This document shows positions 1-12,314 of a DNA stretch of 64,000 bases, in pieces. The stretch comes from Linanthus parryae (Eukaryota > Streptophyta > Magnoliopsida > Ericales > Polemoniaceae): NCBI GenBank assembly GCA_023055425.1, contig JALGPY010000014.1, positions 13,228,501-13,292,500 of the forward strand. Reading direction: 5' to 3'. Under the pieces are notes generated by a model. The model was not told where the DNA came from, searched no databases, and worked only from the letters and a program-made list of their open reading frames with translations. The translations under genes and the position numbers were made by a program. Every line of letters starts with the position of its first letter. Positions within the stretch are counted from its first letter, which is position 1.

Positions 1-446
1 CTGATTTCTCTTTATGTGCAAGATACCTTGACTATGCATCTATTACTGGCAGTCAAGACATAAGCAAGAAATGTGATTCGTTCTTCTGTTTCCTCAAAAA
101 CTGATAGTTCCATATGCTTGGAGCTAGACCCATGATTTAGTGGTCATCCAAAAGTTGTGCTTTCTGATCCTATTGGATGTCCTCCCATGTTTCACGAGAC
201 ATAATGCCTCAGTTACTCGTAATAGTTTTTTCTATTGTAAAATTTATCTTGTTATTCCGATCAGTTGATTCTTAGCATACTGTTTGCAGCTTTGGTTATA
301 TCAGTGAGTGTAGTGATAGTAGTATTTCTCGGTAGACTATATTTGACAATACTTTTTGGGATTATTATTTCGGTCTGTTCGCAGATTTCCTCCATGACAA
401 AAGTTCGCAGTTAAGCTTCTGATGCCTTTTCATTTCTAAAATTTAG
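1..446. other. Non-coding sequence upstream of the first visible acyltransferase exon (probably intron)
   Basis: No exon can be supported here. The segment ends in a splice acceptor (ctaaaatttag) immediately before the exon at 447. The protein family has a long N-terminal hydrolase-like half that should lie to the left, outside the window, so this is probably the 3' part of an intron. Stops occur in every frame. Confidence 0.5.
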
Positions 447-3400
447 ATTGACCGAGTTGGCTACAGCCCCTGTTATGCTTTCAACATTAGAAGATGGGAA
501 GGTTGTGAAAGGGCTTGGAGGGATTCCTTCCAACGGACCGGTCTTGTATGTTGGCTATCACATGCTTCTAGGGTTGGAGTTATCTCCTATGGTTGCCCGT
601 TTCATGACTGAGAGAAATATTCTATTGCGAGGGTTAGCACATCCCATGATGTTCAGAAAGTTGAGAGATGGAAAGTTCCTGGCCTAGAAAGCTTTGACAC
701 GTTCAGAATGATGGGTGCTGTCCCCGTGTCAGCAATTAACTTTTTTCGACTTTTCGCCTCAAAGTCCCATGTTCTGCTATATCCTGGAGGCATGCGTGAA
801 GCTCTACACAGAAAGGTATGGTAATGGGTTACATTCCATTTTAGTTCAAGTTTGTAATTCCTTCTTGCTTGTGTAGGATATAATACCTAGAGAAGTTAAA
901 GTAATTGATTTCCCTGGGTATAAATGCTGAACGCATAATTTCGATGAATTTATGGATGAAGTAGATTTAGATCAGTCAAAGTTGATTATGGCATTTCGTT
1001 ATTAGTGAGAAGTTTCCACGTGTAAGCATATAGGGATCTTATTACGATTTCTCATTTCATTTATTTTATCCAGTTTTCTAGAACTCATTGTATGTTGCTA
1101 TATGACGAGTACAAGTTATTTTGGCCATTTACAATTAAAGTCGAACATTTCAGGGTGAGGAGTACAAATTGTTATGGCCAGAGCAGTCTGAATTTGTTAG
1201 AATGGCGGTGAGATTTGGAGCAACAATTGTACCTTTTGGTGCCGTTGGTGAAGATGATGTTGGCCAGGTAAGCTAAAAGGCGCCTCCCCCCCCCCCCCCC
1301 CCCCCCTCACATTTTTCTTCCCCTGAGATATACTTCTTTGTGTCGTCTATTATTAATTAGGGTAAACCAACTCCGAGTAACTAAAGGCTTTCTTGATTTG
1401 TCATATTTGTCACTTCCCGACTACATGCACGGTTCCGTGTGATTGTGCTATTTAGGCATGAATGCCATGTTTCTGGCGTTGAAATTGCTTACTCGAACAA
1501 TTAACAAACTTGATAGATAAAAATTTCAATTGGTATGCTGCTGATACCACATAAAAAACTAGAAAATTGTGTATAACAGTGAACCCGAGTCACACATTTA
1601 CGAGTAGGTGGAGAAATAATCATAAACTAGGAAACCAAACAACAATTAGTAAAAAATAAATAAATAATAACACTAATAACTATTATTATAATAATAAACT
1701 CGTACGATTAGGGAAGCAAATTCTGTTAGCATACTGTATCCTATATGACCCTCCATGGTCATTGATAGGTGTCATCCAAGGGTGATGGATGTTACGCCCC
1801 TAACTATGTCGCTGCGAGGATGGTTCGCTAGACGCGCCCATGGTCTAGCAAGAGAACCAATGTTGGTGTAGTGTGCAAGACGGGTTAGATAACGCCGTGT
1901 TCTAGGCTTCGACTATGTGTCGTTGCCTTGCCTTGGTTGTGTGCCTTGACTAAACTCAGTGGCCTTTGGTGGGATGATCCTTTGGCTTGGTGCAGATTTG
2001 TCAATGCAACGGTGCGAGAAACCTGCACATGAAATGTGCAGTGCAGTGTCGTTTATGAAGGCAGCGAGTATCGTGCACCAGTATTGGGCTGCGAACGGTG
2101 GTGGCAGAACTTAAGTGTTGTGCATCACCGCATGCCAGAATCGTAAGCGAGCAGCGAAGTCGAGTACTGCAGAATGCAGCAGACTTAGTTGCACGATCGG
2201 TAGATTGTACAGCAGCTTGCTGGACTGGACAGTGCAGCGGTTGAGTCGGTTACTTCCTGCAGGGCAGCGGTTACTTTCTGCAGGGCGGTTACATTCAGAG
2301 TCAGATTTGTATTTGAGTTTTGAATGTTGTAACCGCTGAAAACCGCCGTGTTGGCTGGCTGTATTTGTAGCAAATTTGTGGCATTGTTTAGCCACACAGT
2401 TGGATAGGAATTCAGAGTGTACTAGTGTTTTAGACGCAATAAAACAAGTACCTTCCATCCAATACTATCGTTGCCTTCGTCCCTTACTATCTTTGCTACT
2501 AACGGTCCATTTAACAAAGAGAGAACGACTGAACCAAGTTAGAACGAAGTTGCTAACCTTGGTGCCAAACCGTGTAGATTTTCGAACCACAAAATCTGAC
2601 CCGGTCACAGTAGACATGGTAATCATCTGGAGCATCTCTTAGTAGTGGCATATATATGCCAATGTGCCTGTGTGAGGGTGTCATGAACTTGTTATTGCAT
2701 TCATGTAGTCTATATGTTACAAAAATGCAAGCAAGAAATATATGTTCCATCTGTAGACAGGTTTTCCGAAGGCAAAAAGCAGATCAGATTAAAATTCAAC
2801 CTCCACAAATCTCAAATATTATTTTGGTAAGTTGTTTCCAAGATTCTTTTCTCGGCACAGCCTGTCATCTGGCTTCTGAGGAAGACATTTCTATCATTTC
2901 CTCCATCTGATCAAATAATGATGTTCCCTTTGTGAGTACATCGTGAATTGTATCAATTCTCGACCTTATTGCTGTGATTGCCCGTATCTAGTCTCATAAA
3001 GTTTTCTGAAGAAACAGCGCAGATAAATATTTGGGTGTTGTGATTGTTTTTCCCTTCTTTTGTCCCTCTCAGTATGACTGTCTAATTATTGTCGTGTGCA
3101 ATTCTTTTTCCAGATATTGCTCGATTATGATGATCTGATGGAGATTCCTTATTTCAAGGGTGAAATAGAAGAACTCACTGAAGAAACTGTGAAGTTGAGG
3201 TATTCTCCGAAACTTTATTACTTGCTTGAATGGAATAGGTAGCACATCAAAGCATGTTTGGTTTTTGGAGGAGGTGAACTGACAATTATATGCCAACCTA
3301 TTTTTTTGAATACTTTAATGGATTAAAGGAAATCCAGTGAGACTAAGATTTAAAAAAATAAACCAAGATGTTAAAGGGCATCGATTTGCCATAAGATGAT

Positions 3401-6177
3401 ATATGCTTTTTTGCCATAATTTTCAAGTCTCAAGTCTCATCTTCCCTTGCACGCTTAATCTCCATGTGGTTGATCTTCTTCCTTCCAAACCACATAAGCC
3501 TTTTCATTTTTTGTCTCTTTTCGATTCTTTTAGTTCCTTGGATTTTACCGTAAAACTGTTGAGTAATTTATTAAACCCTGGCAAGTGTTTGAGATAAACC
3601 TCTCTTCGTAGGTCTCATGACAATATATGAGACACACATGCACCAATAAGGGCAACACAAAAGGTAGTATGAAGACAAGAGACACGATTTTATATTTAGT
3701 CAATTTGGCTATATCCAGAGTCCACGCCACATGCTTGAAATATGTGTGTGATCTGAGAGTTATTTCGAGGTTGCAATAGCTACCTCTTTGTTCTACTTGA
3801 TGATACACTTTGAAGGAGACAGTCTCTTACCACGGGAACACTTCCATTGTTGGGCAATTCAAAATATTAACCATCCATGTGGTCTACCTCAAAATCAATC
3901 AGCAATGATTGCCCATGGTTTTATAAATTGTATATTTAAATGAAGCATTCTTGACATGATACAAACCTCAGCATGCCTCCTTAGTGCCCATGTAGCATCA
4001 CAAATTCCGAACACATGGACTTGATAAATGAGTAGGTGATGACGCGTGGGTCAAATGACCAACACAAAACAAGCAGTTTGTGTTTGGAAACTGTACTGAG
4101 TCTCGATTGGTTCCATCTCAAAACAATTGGTCTTTGAGGTCTTGCAACATTTCTAACTTTCTTCTTCAAAGATATCATGTTCTCTACTTATTTTTTTTGT
4201 ATAGCTACTTCTTAGTCTTCAATTTCTCTTACTGATATTAATATACTACTTATCAATCTTCTGTCTTCTCATTTATAACCTGAACTATCCTTTTTAGTAT
4301 ACTTGAAAATTCAAGTATTTGCCTCTTCTTTTTTCTTCCAATCTTATCAAACATGTCAGAATCTTCATGTATGCATCCTTAACTGCTCTTTTAGGTTCAA
4401 TTTTAAGTTATTTTTATTTTTCTTTAACAGTTCTGACTACTCCATTCACATACATGGCACTGTGGCTATCTTTCTTCTCATTATTTTAGCATTGCTAATT
4501 CGCTGCCGTGTTTCTTAGATTATTAACCCACTCACTTTCTTCGGACATATCAAACCAATAATTTTCATAGATGTTTGTTTCATTGCACAATGTCAATTAT
4601 ATTCCGTTGACTTCTTAGTTGATCAATTCTTCTGGAAATTAGTAAATTTTTACTTCGGAATTCCGCCATATGAACTTAACCGGCGAGACATAGCTCATGT
4701 GGTAAATGGTAAGAGCAAAATGAGCAAGTTCATGAGGTCTCAGATTCAAATTATTTTACTGTAGATTATACTGATGTTCTTCTATGGTATTCAAGAAATA
4801 AGGAAAACAGTTCGATCATGCGGTACATCCGTGTCTTCTCCCCTAACTAACCACTTTTTGTGTTCTAATCCACACGTGTAACAGCAGCAGCCTGTGCCTT
4901 TGCTTTAAGACGATGGGTGCTTGTGTGTTTCTTGAAAAGATTGTTATTACCAGAAAAATTCACAAGTCATTGCAATGTCTTAGAGTTAAAAATCCCATTT
5001 TTTCGTAGTCTCCCATCCTAGTCCTCCTAGTTTTAGTTTAATATATTTCCTTTTTTTATTGGTACAGTCTTTCAATATATTTTCAATCATGTAAGACGAA
5101 GGATTGATAAATGAACTACTTGTACGAGTTTCTCTTGCTGCATACATGTTATCTCTTTTTATTGCTTGATTCCCTATTTGAAAGTTAGTTTACCATTTGT
5201 GTAGAGTTGGCATGGAGGGTGAAGTTGGTAACCAAGCTGTGCATCTCCCAATCATAGCACTTAAAGTTCCCGGCCGTTTCTATTACTTCTTTGGGAAGCC
5301 AATCGAAACTAGAGGTATGTTTCCCTTCTTCACTAGAGGTATGTTTATTGTCTGATGATCATGTTTCCTTGCAAATGAAACTTTATTTTTGTTTACTAAT
5401 TCGATTGTATGAAATTCTTCATAGTAAGTTATAAACTTTACAGTTCCCTTCTTTAAATATAGATGGCAGATCATTCTACTTATCAATGGAGTACTAAACT
5501 ACACAAAAGTGCTACATGGAAAACAGAAAACATGCTTATATATTATTTGAGTGATAGCTCCCTCAGGACAAGATGTTCTCTCCTTGTGCTCCGAGCTGAT
5601 TTTAGAATCCTCAATGCTAGCCTTGCAGATCCCATTCACCACCCCATTCCACTCCCACTTCCACAATGATATGCCCCTTCACTCTTTGTGGAATTAGTAA
5701 GCTTCCTTATCATGTGTCGTGCCATGAACTGAATTCCTAGTCCCAATATCTTCCTGTGCTAGTCCACTTGAGGTTCACCTGATATTTGCTCTTTCTCTAC
5801 ACCTCAGGGTTTCATTCCACATTGGGTTTGTCGGGATCTCATTGTTGTTAGATCACCGTCCTTCCATAAAAAGCTCCCGGGGATTGGAATCTATCAAAGT
5901 TGACAAAAAGCTTCGTTGTACATTGTTTAGCTGCTTGTATAAATTTTCGCATTAATAAGGTATAATTCTTCAATCTCTTGCAACAGGGAGGACGGAGGAA
6001 TTGAAGGACAGGGAGAAAGCTCACAAACTGTATTTGCAAGTCAAGTCGGAGGTAGAGAGCTGCATCAGTTTCTTGAAGGAGAAGAGAGAACAAGATCCTT
6101 ACAGATTTTTAGTGCCTCGATTAATTTATCAAGCTGCACATAGTTTCGACACTGAAGTCCCAACATTTGAACTTTGA
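447..6177 (+). CDS. Phytyl ester synthase / DGAT-type plastid acyltransferase, last five exons, with a one-base frameshift
   Basis: I see five exons with canonical splice sites and matching phases: 447-815, 1154-1267, 3114-3199, 5205-5314 and 5987-6177 (stop TGA at 6175). The protein reads as the acyltransferase half of the plant esterase/lipase/thioesterase family (Arabidopsis PES1/PES2 type). Members act in chloroplasts and plastoglobules and esterify phytol or diacylglycerol with acyl groups during senescence and stress. Visible family signatures are GPVLYVGYHMLLGLEL, with the H of the acyltransferase block, then MGAVPVSA, SHVLLYPGGMREAL, EFVRMAVRFGATIVPFG, KVPGRFYYFFGKPIET and the C-terminal KREQDPYR. 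The N-terminal alpha/beta-hydrolase part lies outside the window. Oddity: near 677 the frame breaks (DGK then a stop at 685-687), while the next frame continues PGLESFDTFRMMG. One base is missing, either through mutation (pseudogene) or sequence error; the other four exons are open. The introns are 338, 1846, 2005 and 672 bp. Confidence 0.87.
1268..3113 (+). other. 1.85-kb intron of the acyltransferase gene with a 21-base poly-C run
   Basis: The intron starts gtaagc at 1268 and ends ttccag at 3113. It contains an uninterrupted C run at about 1286-1306. From about 1740 to 2640 the base composition becomes markedly GC-richer than the surrounding intron, with short imperfect repeats (for example two 'ctgcagggcgg'-like pieces near 2256-2286). 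That suggests an inserted, unidentified element, perhaps a solo LTR. I could not find matching ends or a target duplication. The short ORFs here show no coding signature. Confidence 0.5.
1286..1306. repeat. Poly-C homopolymer (21 C)
   Basis: There are twenty-one consecutive C residues just inside the intron that follows the exon ending at 1267. Such tracts are length-unstable and error-prone in sequencing. Confidence 0.95.
3200..5204 (+). other. 2.0-kb intron of the acyltransferase gene
   Basis: The intron lies between a phase-2 donor (ttgag|gtattc) and the acceptor tgtgtag|a at 5204. It is AT-rich with no coding signal. It carries one tRNA-derived SINE-like segment at 4681-4760, listed separately. 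Confidence 0.7.
4681..4760 (+). mobile_element. tRNA-derived SINE-like segment
   Basis: A box A-like stretch (tagctcatgtggtaaatgg) is followed about 30 bases later by a box B-like stretch (tctcagattcaaat). This is the internal Pol III promoter layout of plant tRNA-derived SINEs. It lies inside an intron. No A-rich tail or clear TSD was found, so it may be old or truncated. Confidence 0.5.
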
Positions 6178-6779
6178 TCATTTCTCTTCAAAGTTAAGTT
6201 CCTTTAGAAGAACTGGAAATACAGGCGAGCAATTAAATATAATCATTTTATAATTGCTCAGTTCTATATATCAAGTTAGGGGAAAGAAAGGAAAAATAGA
6301 CGGTTGCGAGAAGTAGGAGGAAGTTGGCGATTAGGGCATTTTTTAGGGCTAACTTATGTTTGTAGGCCCTAGCATTTGAAGTTTGTAAAATACTAGCAAG
6401 TCGAATACCTGTGCAATAGTAGATGCAGCAGCACATACATATATCAGTGGACATACCTGATAGTGATTGATTGCAGCTCACAATGGCTGCTATGATAAAA
6501 AACATTGCGCAATCATGTTATGCATCGTCAGTGTATTGTTCAAAAGTAATACACCTGATTTTGAATATTTTCACAGTGGTCTCCTATTAGCTACATGAAT
6601 GGCCTGTTATTGAATTACATTATTTGCCCTAGTTATTCTTAATTCCTAGCTCCGTTGCATTGCAATGTGCACTTTTTCTGGCACATTTGGGCGGCTCATT
6701 GTTGGATTTCACCCTTTGTTTTGTGACTTGGTATAGGTGGATGAGAGGAGACAGCACAAGTTTCCCAGCCATTCCATGT
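6178..6779. other. 3' flank of the acyltransferase gene
   Basis: This is non-coding AT-rich sequence between the acyltransferase stop and the hAT element. It probably holds the 3' UTR and terminator of the upstream gene. I see no further gene or repeat here. Confidence 0.5.
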
Positions 6780-6794
6780 TAGAGCTGCATTTCG

Positions 6795-7010
6795 GTTCGG
6801 TTGAACCGGCGGTTCCGGTTCAAACCGAACCGAGTTAACCGACAGTTGTGGACCGAGGACCGAACCGAGAACCGGGGGACCGAAACCGGACCCGAAGCCG
6901 GTAATATTCGGTCTCAGTTCGGTTTAGCAGTTCTCCGGAACCGGGCCGGAACTGGAACCGTTCGGAACCGGAACCGGAACCGACCCAGAACAGAACCGAG
7001 AACCGACCAC
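6795..7010. repeat. Subterminal CGGTTC/GAACCG repeat block, left end of the hAT element
   Basis: Many overlapping copies of ggttcggtt, ccggttc and aaccgaacc occur on both strands. The mirror block at 13135-13325 has the same vocabulary. In hAT elements such subterminal clusters bind the transposase. The spurious arginine-rich ORFs here arise from this repeat. Confidence 0.85.
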
Positions 7011-7537
7011 CAACGGTCAATTTTTTTTAAATGTTATGATGGGTCACATCACGGTCAGAGACCGTTAGGCTAAAATTTTGGCCGGATTTTTGGACTTTTC
7101 TTTTATTACAATCACCCCCCCCCCTACCCTACCCTCCCTTCAACTTCTATAAATACCCAACCCACTTACACCATTTTTCTCACACTTCCTCATCAAACAC
7201 TCTCCATATTTCTCACACTCCTTCACTCAAAATTCATCAAACACTCTCCAACTTCTTCATCTTTCCTTACTAAAAATCATCAAACACTCTCAAATTTCCT
7301 CAATTCCTCAAACTTTCTTGGTTCTGGACGGCGAATTTCTCACATTCCTCCTCAATTGTGATCATTTGAAGAACCAAGCAACGCATCCTCCATCTTCCAC
7401 ATTCCTCCTCCAAGAATTATTCTTGGGTTTGTAAGTTTTATTTTTTGTTGTGCACTATTTGATTTTGCTCTTGTTACTTGTTATTTGAAACAACGGGTCG
7501 CCTATTTGTTTCTCCGGGTTTTAGTGTGAACGGATCG

Positions 7538-7963
7538 ATGGAGTTATTAGGAGAGAGGAGAAACCCTAACCAGAGCTTTGATGAAGGGACGGAACAAGAA
7601 GCCAAAAGGCCTCAATCAGAAACAGACATGAATGAGAGAGTTGATATGGAACATACGCCTACGATGGAGACCATTCAAGATAGCATGGTGGATAACATCA
7701 TGAATAAAGCTGAGAAAGCTGGTGTTGCAACAGGGCATGAATTCGTCAGATTTCTAGCAGGATTTGGGGGATCTGCCCCCAAGACGACTCAAAAATCTGC
7801 GATAAAGAAATTCACCACCAAGATCGGAAGATCGACAACAAACAAAGGTAAAGCCAAGCTTGAAAATCTCACCGGGGAAAACAATCAAGACAACCATGAC
7901 TTTGGAGATTCCGAAGGAAAAGATCAAAGTCTTGATGGAAGAAGAACTAAGAGGAAAGTTTGA
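7538..7963 (+). pseudogene. LINE ORF1 remnant
   Basis: The open frame starts at ATG 7538 and runs 141 residues to TGA at 7961-7963. It is polar, with many E, K, N and T residues, a central hydrophobic patch (GHEFVRFLAGFGG) and a basic C-terminus ending RRTKRKV. It has no DUF4283 or CCHC zinc knuckle, both of which complete plant LINE ORF1 proteins (roughly 400-500 residues) carry. It is therefore probably a truncated or internally deleted ORF1. Its placement just upstream of ORF2 supports the assignment; the sequence alone would not. Confidence 0.45.
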
Positions 7964-8173
7964 TGCAGAAATGAAGAAGCCATGATAATGGGGACGACGT
8001 GGTGGAGGAAAGATGCCAAGATGTCATTTCGGGCGGATTGGAAAGAAGACCAAGAGACATGATGGCATCGTCTAGATCTGAAGGAGATGAGATCTGTTGC
8101 GAAGGACAAATCATTGGTGAGCCGCTTGGATCCGTACCTACAGGTACTACCAATTGTTACTGAAGATTACTCT

Positions 8174-9085
8174 ATGTCTGTTAAAATCATAGCGTGGAAT
8201 TTCCGCGGAGCGGGCAACGAAGCTTTTGAAAGAACTTTTGTGAATCTGCTTCGGCAACACAAGTTTCAAATTTCCATCATTATTGAACCTAGAATTCCTA
8301 TATCTGCGATGGGAAGCTTCTTCAACGATCTCGGATTCACGGGTATGTCCATCTCCGATCCTGTGGGAAGAAAAGGAGGTATCTGGGTTCATTGGAACCC
8401 AGAATTGGTCAATGTAGTCACTCACATTATCACTAAGAAAGTCATCCACGCTACGGTTTACAGACTCAACTATGGCAACTGGTTAATTTCTGCGGTTTAT
8501 GGAAGCCCTAATCCTACTGAGCGTGAAAAAATGTGGGAAAATATTGATGAATTCATAGGAGACTCTGAAGAACCTTGGTTGTTGGCAGGAGACTTCAATG
8601 ACTTTGGAAGTGTAAATGAAAGAAGGAGTTTCTCTTCTAACTCTACCACCAGCAGAATAAGGAAGTTCCAAGAGAACCTTAATAGATGCAACCTCATTGA
8701 CCTTGAAGGACATGGTCCAACGCTCACCTGGACTAACAATAGGGAAGGTCTTGCCAACATCATGGAAAGGTTTGATCATGCTTTCTGCAACCCAAGCTGG
8801 ATTGTTCAGAATCCTAATGCAACTGTTCAAACTCTGCCTAGGACCTATTCTGACCATGCTCCTATTATTGTTCATGTGGATGGTATGGTTCCTTCTCCCT
8901 CTCTCTGTAAATTGTTTAAGTTTGAGGCTGCTTGGACTACTATTTCTGATTTTAACTCATTTGTAAATAATGGTTGGAACACTGACCAAGAAAATGATTT
9001 ACTTGCAAAAACCATGAACGTCACTTCTAAAATTAAAAATTGGTGCAAGTCAAATTTTGGAAATGTGTTTAGAAACAAGAGATGA
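8174..9085 (+). pseudogene. LINE ORF2, apurinic-like endonuclease domain
   Basis: From ATG 8174 the frame encodes an EEP-family endonuclease: IIAWNFRGAGN at the N-terminus, IIEPRI carrying the catalytic E, the GDFND block and the C-terminal SDHAPI catalytic Asp-His. This domain nicks target DNA to prime reverse transcription. The frame ends at TGA (9083-9085) after FRNKR. The next stretch still looks like LINE linker (LLGRLEGIQKAQ) but contains further stops, so the ORF2 product would be truncated before the reverse transcriptase. Confidence 0.88.
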
Positions 9086-9624
9086 CTTCTTGGTAGACTT
9101 GAAGGTATTCAAAAAGCCCAAAGTTTATCTTACTCCCACAATCTCTTCCTTCTTGAAAAAGAACTTATAAAAAAAATACAACATTATTCTTCAACAAGAA
9201 GAGCTGATTTGGTTTCAAAAGTCCAGAACTAATTGGATATGCCATGGAGATAGGAATACTAAATTCTTTCATATCTCCACTATCATCAGAAGCAAGAAAA
9301 AAGAAATTTTAATTTTGAAACAGGACAATGGTGTTTGGATTGAGAATAGTGATGATCTCAAAAACGTTGTTACTTCCCACTTTGTTGACCTCTTTAAAGC
9401 TCTTGATAATGACTATGATAGGTGCAACTTTGACTGGAATCATGGTTTATGTCCCAAAATTGACATTGTTGAGCATGATATATCCTCCAACCACCTTCTA
9501 TTTCTGAGGTGAAAGATGTTGTCTGGTCCATGAATGCTAATAAAGCACCTGGTAGAGATGGTTTTCAAGCTCTATTTTATAAAAAATCCTGGCACAGTGT
9601 GAGTTCTGATGTGCATAATTTATT
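9086..9624 (+). pseudogene. LINE ORF2 linker between endonuclease and RT, frameshifted
   Basis: Recognisable LINE linker is split over several frames. One piece at 9315-9512 reads QDNGVWIENSDDLKNVVTSHF; the typical RT entry motif continues in another frame near 9505-9600 (SEVKDVVWSMNANKAPGRDG). These pieces show that the reading frame was once continuous. Confidence 0.75.
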
Positions 9625-11692
9625 TTGAAGTGCTTCTTGAATGGCTGTTTTGATGAAGAGATAAATAAATCCATTATTTGTCTCATACCTAAATGTAATA
9701 TGCCTGAAAGTATAAAAAAATTTAGACCTATTAGTCTTTGTAATACTAGTTATAAGATTCTTGCCAAATGCATTGTCAACAAAATTAGACCCTTACTTGA
9801 TTCCATTGTTGGTCCCTTTCAAAGTAGTTACATCCCTGAAAGGTCCACTAAAGACAACATCATTATTACCCAAGAAGTTATCCATTCTCTTAAAAAGAGA
9901 AAAGATAAATTTGGGGGTATGGTTGTTAAAATTGACTTAGAAAAAGCTTATGATAGGCTTAGTTGGAAATTTATTGCTGAAACTTTAGATTACTTTAATC
10001 TCCCTATGCATTTTATTAAACTCATTATGTGTTGTATCACCTCTGTCACCACTGCTGTTATGTGGAATGGAAAATTGTTGAATGATTTTAAAATGGAGAG
10101 GGGTCTCAGGCAAGGAGACCCCATATCTCCTTATATTTTTGTGTTATGCATGGAAAGACTCTCTCAAATGATTGGTAACCTTGTTAAAAGCAAGAAGTGG
10201 TATGGGATCAAAACTTCTAGTAATGGTCCTGTTCTCTCACATCTTTTTTATGCTGATGATTTAATGCTTTTTGGTAGATGTGACCTTAATACTAGCAAAT
10301 GCATGAAAGAAGTTCTTGAAGATTTTGAAAATATCTCTGGTTTAAAAGTTAATGTTTCAAAATCTAAAATCTATTTTTCTAAAAATACCCCTACTAGCAG
10401 CAAAAATGCTATTATGAGAATTATTGGTATGCATGAAACTGGTAACCTTGGTAAGTATCTTGGAATAAATTTGATCCATGATAAATTGGATAAAGATTGT
10501 GTTAAAGATGTTATTAACAAACTCAGAATCAAACTCTCTGGCTGGATGAGTAAGCTTCTCTCTTTTGCTGGTAGAGTTACACTCACCAAGAGTGTTCTTG
10601 CTGCTTTACCCTCCCATGTCATGCAAATTTACCCTATTCCTATCTCTTCTTGTAATGAAATTGATAGAATTTGTAGAAATTTTATTTGGGGTGATAAGGA
10701 GAATCAAAAGAAGATTCACCTCATTAACTGGAATACTGTTTGTTTACCTAAAGAAAGAGGTGGTTTAGGTGTCAAAAATGCCAGAGTTCAAAACTTAGCC
10801 ATGTTGGCCAAACCTAGTTGGGACATTGAATTCAACAAAGATTCTCTTTGGTGTACCATCATGAGAAGAAAATATCTCAAAGCTGGTACTATTTCTGCTA
10901 AGAACTTCAAAGGAAGTAAATCTCCTATTTGGAGAGGTATTGAACTCAACAAAGAGTACTTGAGAAAGAATTTAAAGTGGAAGGTGGGAAATGGAAAGAA
11001 TATTGATGTCTGGAAGGACTGGTGGTGTGGTACTGAGGCTTTGAACAATATTGTTCCTGGGGTTCATAACCCACAAACTGTGGACAGTTTAACTGATGAT
11101 GAGGGTAACTGGAACCTTAGCTCTATGCAAATGGTGGGTTATGACACCACTGTTAACTCAATTCTTGAGGTGTGCATTCCTCATTCTACTAAGGGGCTAG
11201 ACACACCCTTCTGGAAAGGCTCAAGCCATGGATCCTTCACTGTTGCTGCTGCCTATCAGTCTATTGATGATGAGATCTCTCAAAATCAAGTGACTAGAGG
11301 AAGTGGGATTTGGATTACATTGTGGAAATTGAAAGTTCCACATAAGTTGATCCATTTCTTTTGGATTTCTCTTCATGAGAAACTTATCACCAATATGGCT
11401 AGAAAAATCAGGGGTATTACCCCAAATGATACTTGTTTACTTTGTGGCACCAGTGATGAAACCCATAAACATCTGTTTTTTGAGTGTACCAAAGTTGGTG
11501 ACATATGGCTTAGAATATGGGGAACTGTCTGGGTTATGAAGAGTTCCCAGTATTCCTTTAAAGATTGGCTTGATTATAATATCAAATTGAAAGGAATAAT
11601 TGGGACCTTGAACTCAAATGTCCTATTTACTGTCACACTTTGGAATATCTGGATCAGAAGAAACAAGGTGATTTTCCACAAAACAATGTTTG
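9625..11692 (+). pseudogene. LINE ORF2, reverse transcriptase and zf-RVT domains
   Basis: This is a long open frame with RT landmarks: INKSIICLIPKC, FRPISLCNTSYKILAK, VKIDLEKAYDRLSW, GLRQGDPISPYIFVL and the catalytic FYADDLMLFG (codons starting near 10246). Then come the thumb (KLSGWMSKLLSFAGRVTLTK) and the zf-RVT finger CLLCGTSDETHKHLFFEC. It copies LINE RNA at the nick. The frame changes near 11690; the in-frame tail after MFVSNR is out of register, and the true continuation (NVCEQQIWKQ) is in the next frame. The catalytic core itself looks intact over about 680 codons, so this copy is probably fairly young. Confidence 0.92.
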
Positions 11693-12314
11693 TGAGCAAC
11701 AGATATGGAAGCAGGCAAAGCTCATCCAGGGAGCCTTTTCTCAAATCCCTAACCCCTTCTCTTTTAATCTTACCAATCCTCTTGCTAACTGGGAGTTTCC
11801 CTTGACAGGTACAATCAACGTCAATGTGGATGGCTGTGTTAGATTGAATAACGATCAGGCTGGATTTGGAGGTGTGGGAAGAGATGACAAAGGCAACTGG
11901 AAATTTGGATTTTTTGGAAGACTAAGAAATGTTTCAAGCCTGGAAAGTGAAATCTGGGCAATCTACAGAGGAATCACCATGATATACAACAACAACTGGA
12001 TGAATGCTATTATTGAAAGTGACTGCCTAGATGCAGTGTTGATCTTCAAAGAGCAGAAAACCGGACCAGCTTCTATGCACACACAGATTAATGATGGGCT
12101 ACACATCATGAATAGAATGAAAGGAAGCATCTCTCATGTGAGCAGAGACAAGAATGAAGTTGCCAATGCCTTAGCTAATTTGGGTTGTGAACAAGAGGGA
12201 CATATGAAGATCCTCTTTGAGATGCCTGATGCCATCAAAGGACTGATGATAACTGACAAAATGGGTGTTGGGATGTTTGTTAGTTTGATTTTAGTTTGTT
12301 TTGTTAGTTTGTAA
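11693..12314 (+). pseudogene. LINE ORF2, RNase H (RVT_3-like) domain
   Basis: In the frame after the shift, INVNVDGCVR supplies the first catalytic Asp, LESEIWAIYRG the Glu, IIESDCLDAV the second Asp, and VSRDKNEVANALANLGC the C-terminal block. This is the plant RNase H-like module often annotated as 'putative ribonuclease H protein'. It would remove RNA from the RNA-DNA hybrid. It ends at a stop near 12312, just before the A-rich tail. Confidence 0.85.

Noticed and set aside
2111..2458. Overlapping ORFs on both strands inside the acyltransferase intron
   Set aside because: They are short, overlap each other in several frames and show no domain. They lie inside a well-supported intron.
6801..7073. 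Arginine-rich ORFs on both strands
   Set aside because: They are produced by the CGGTTC/GAACCG repeat array at the hAT end.
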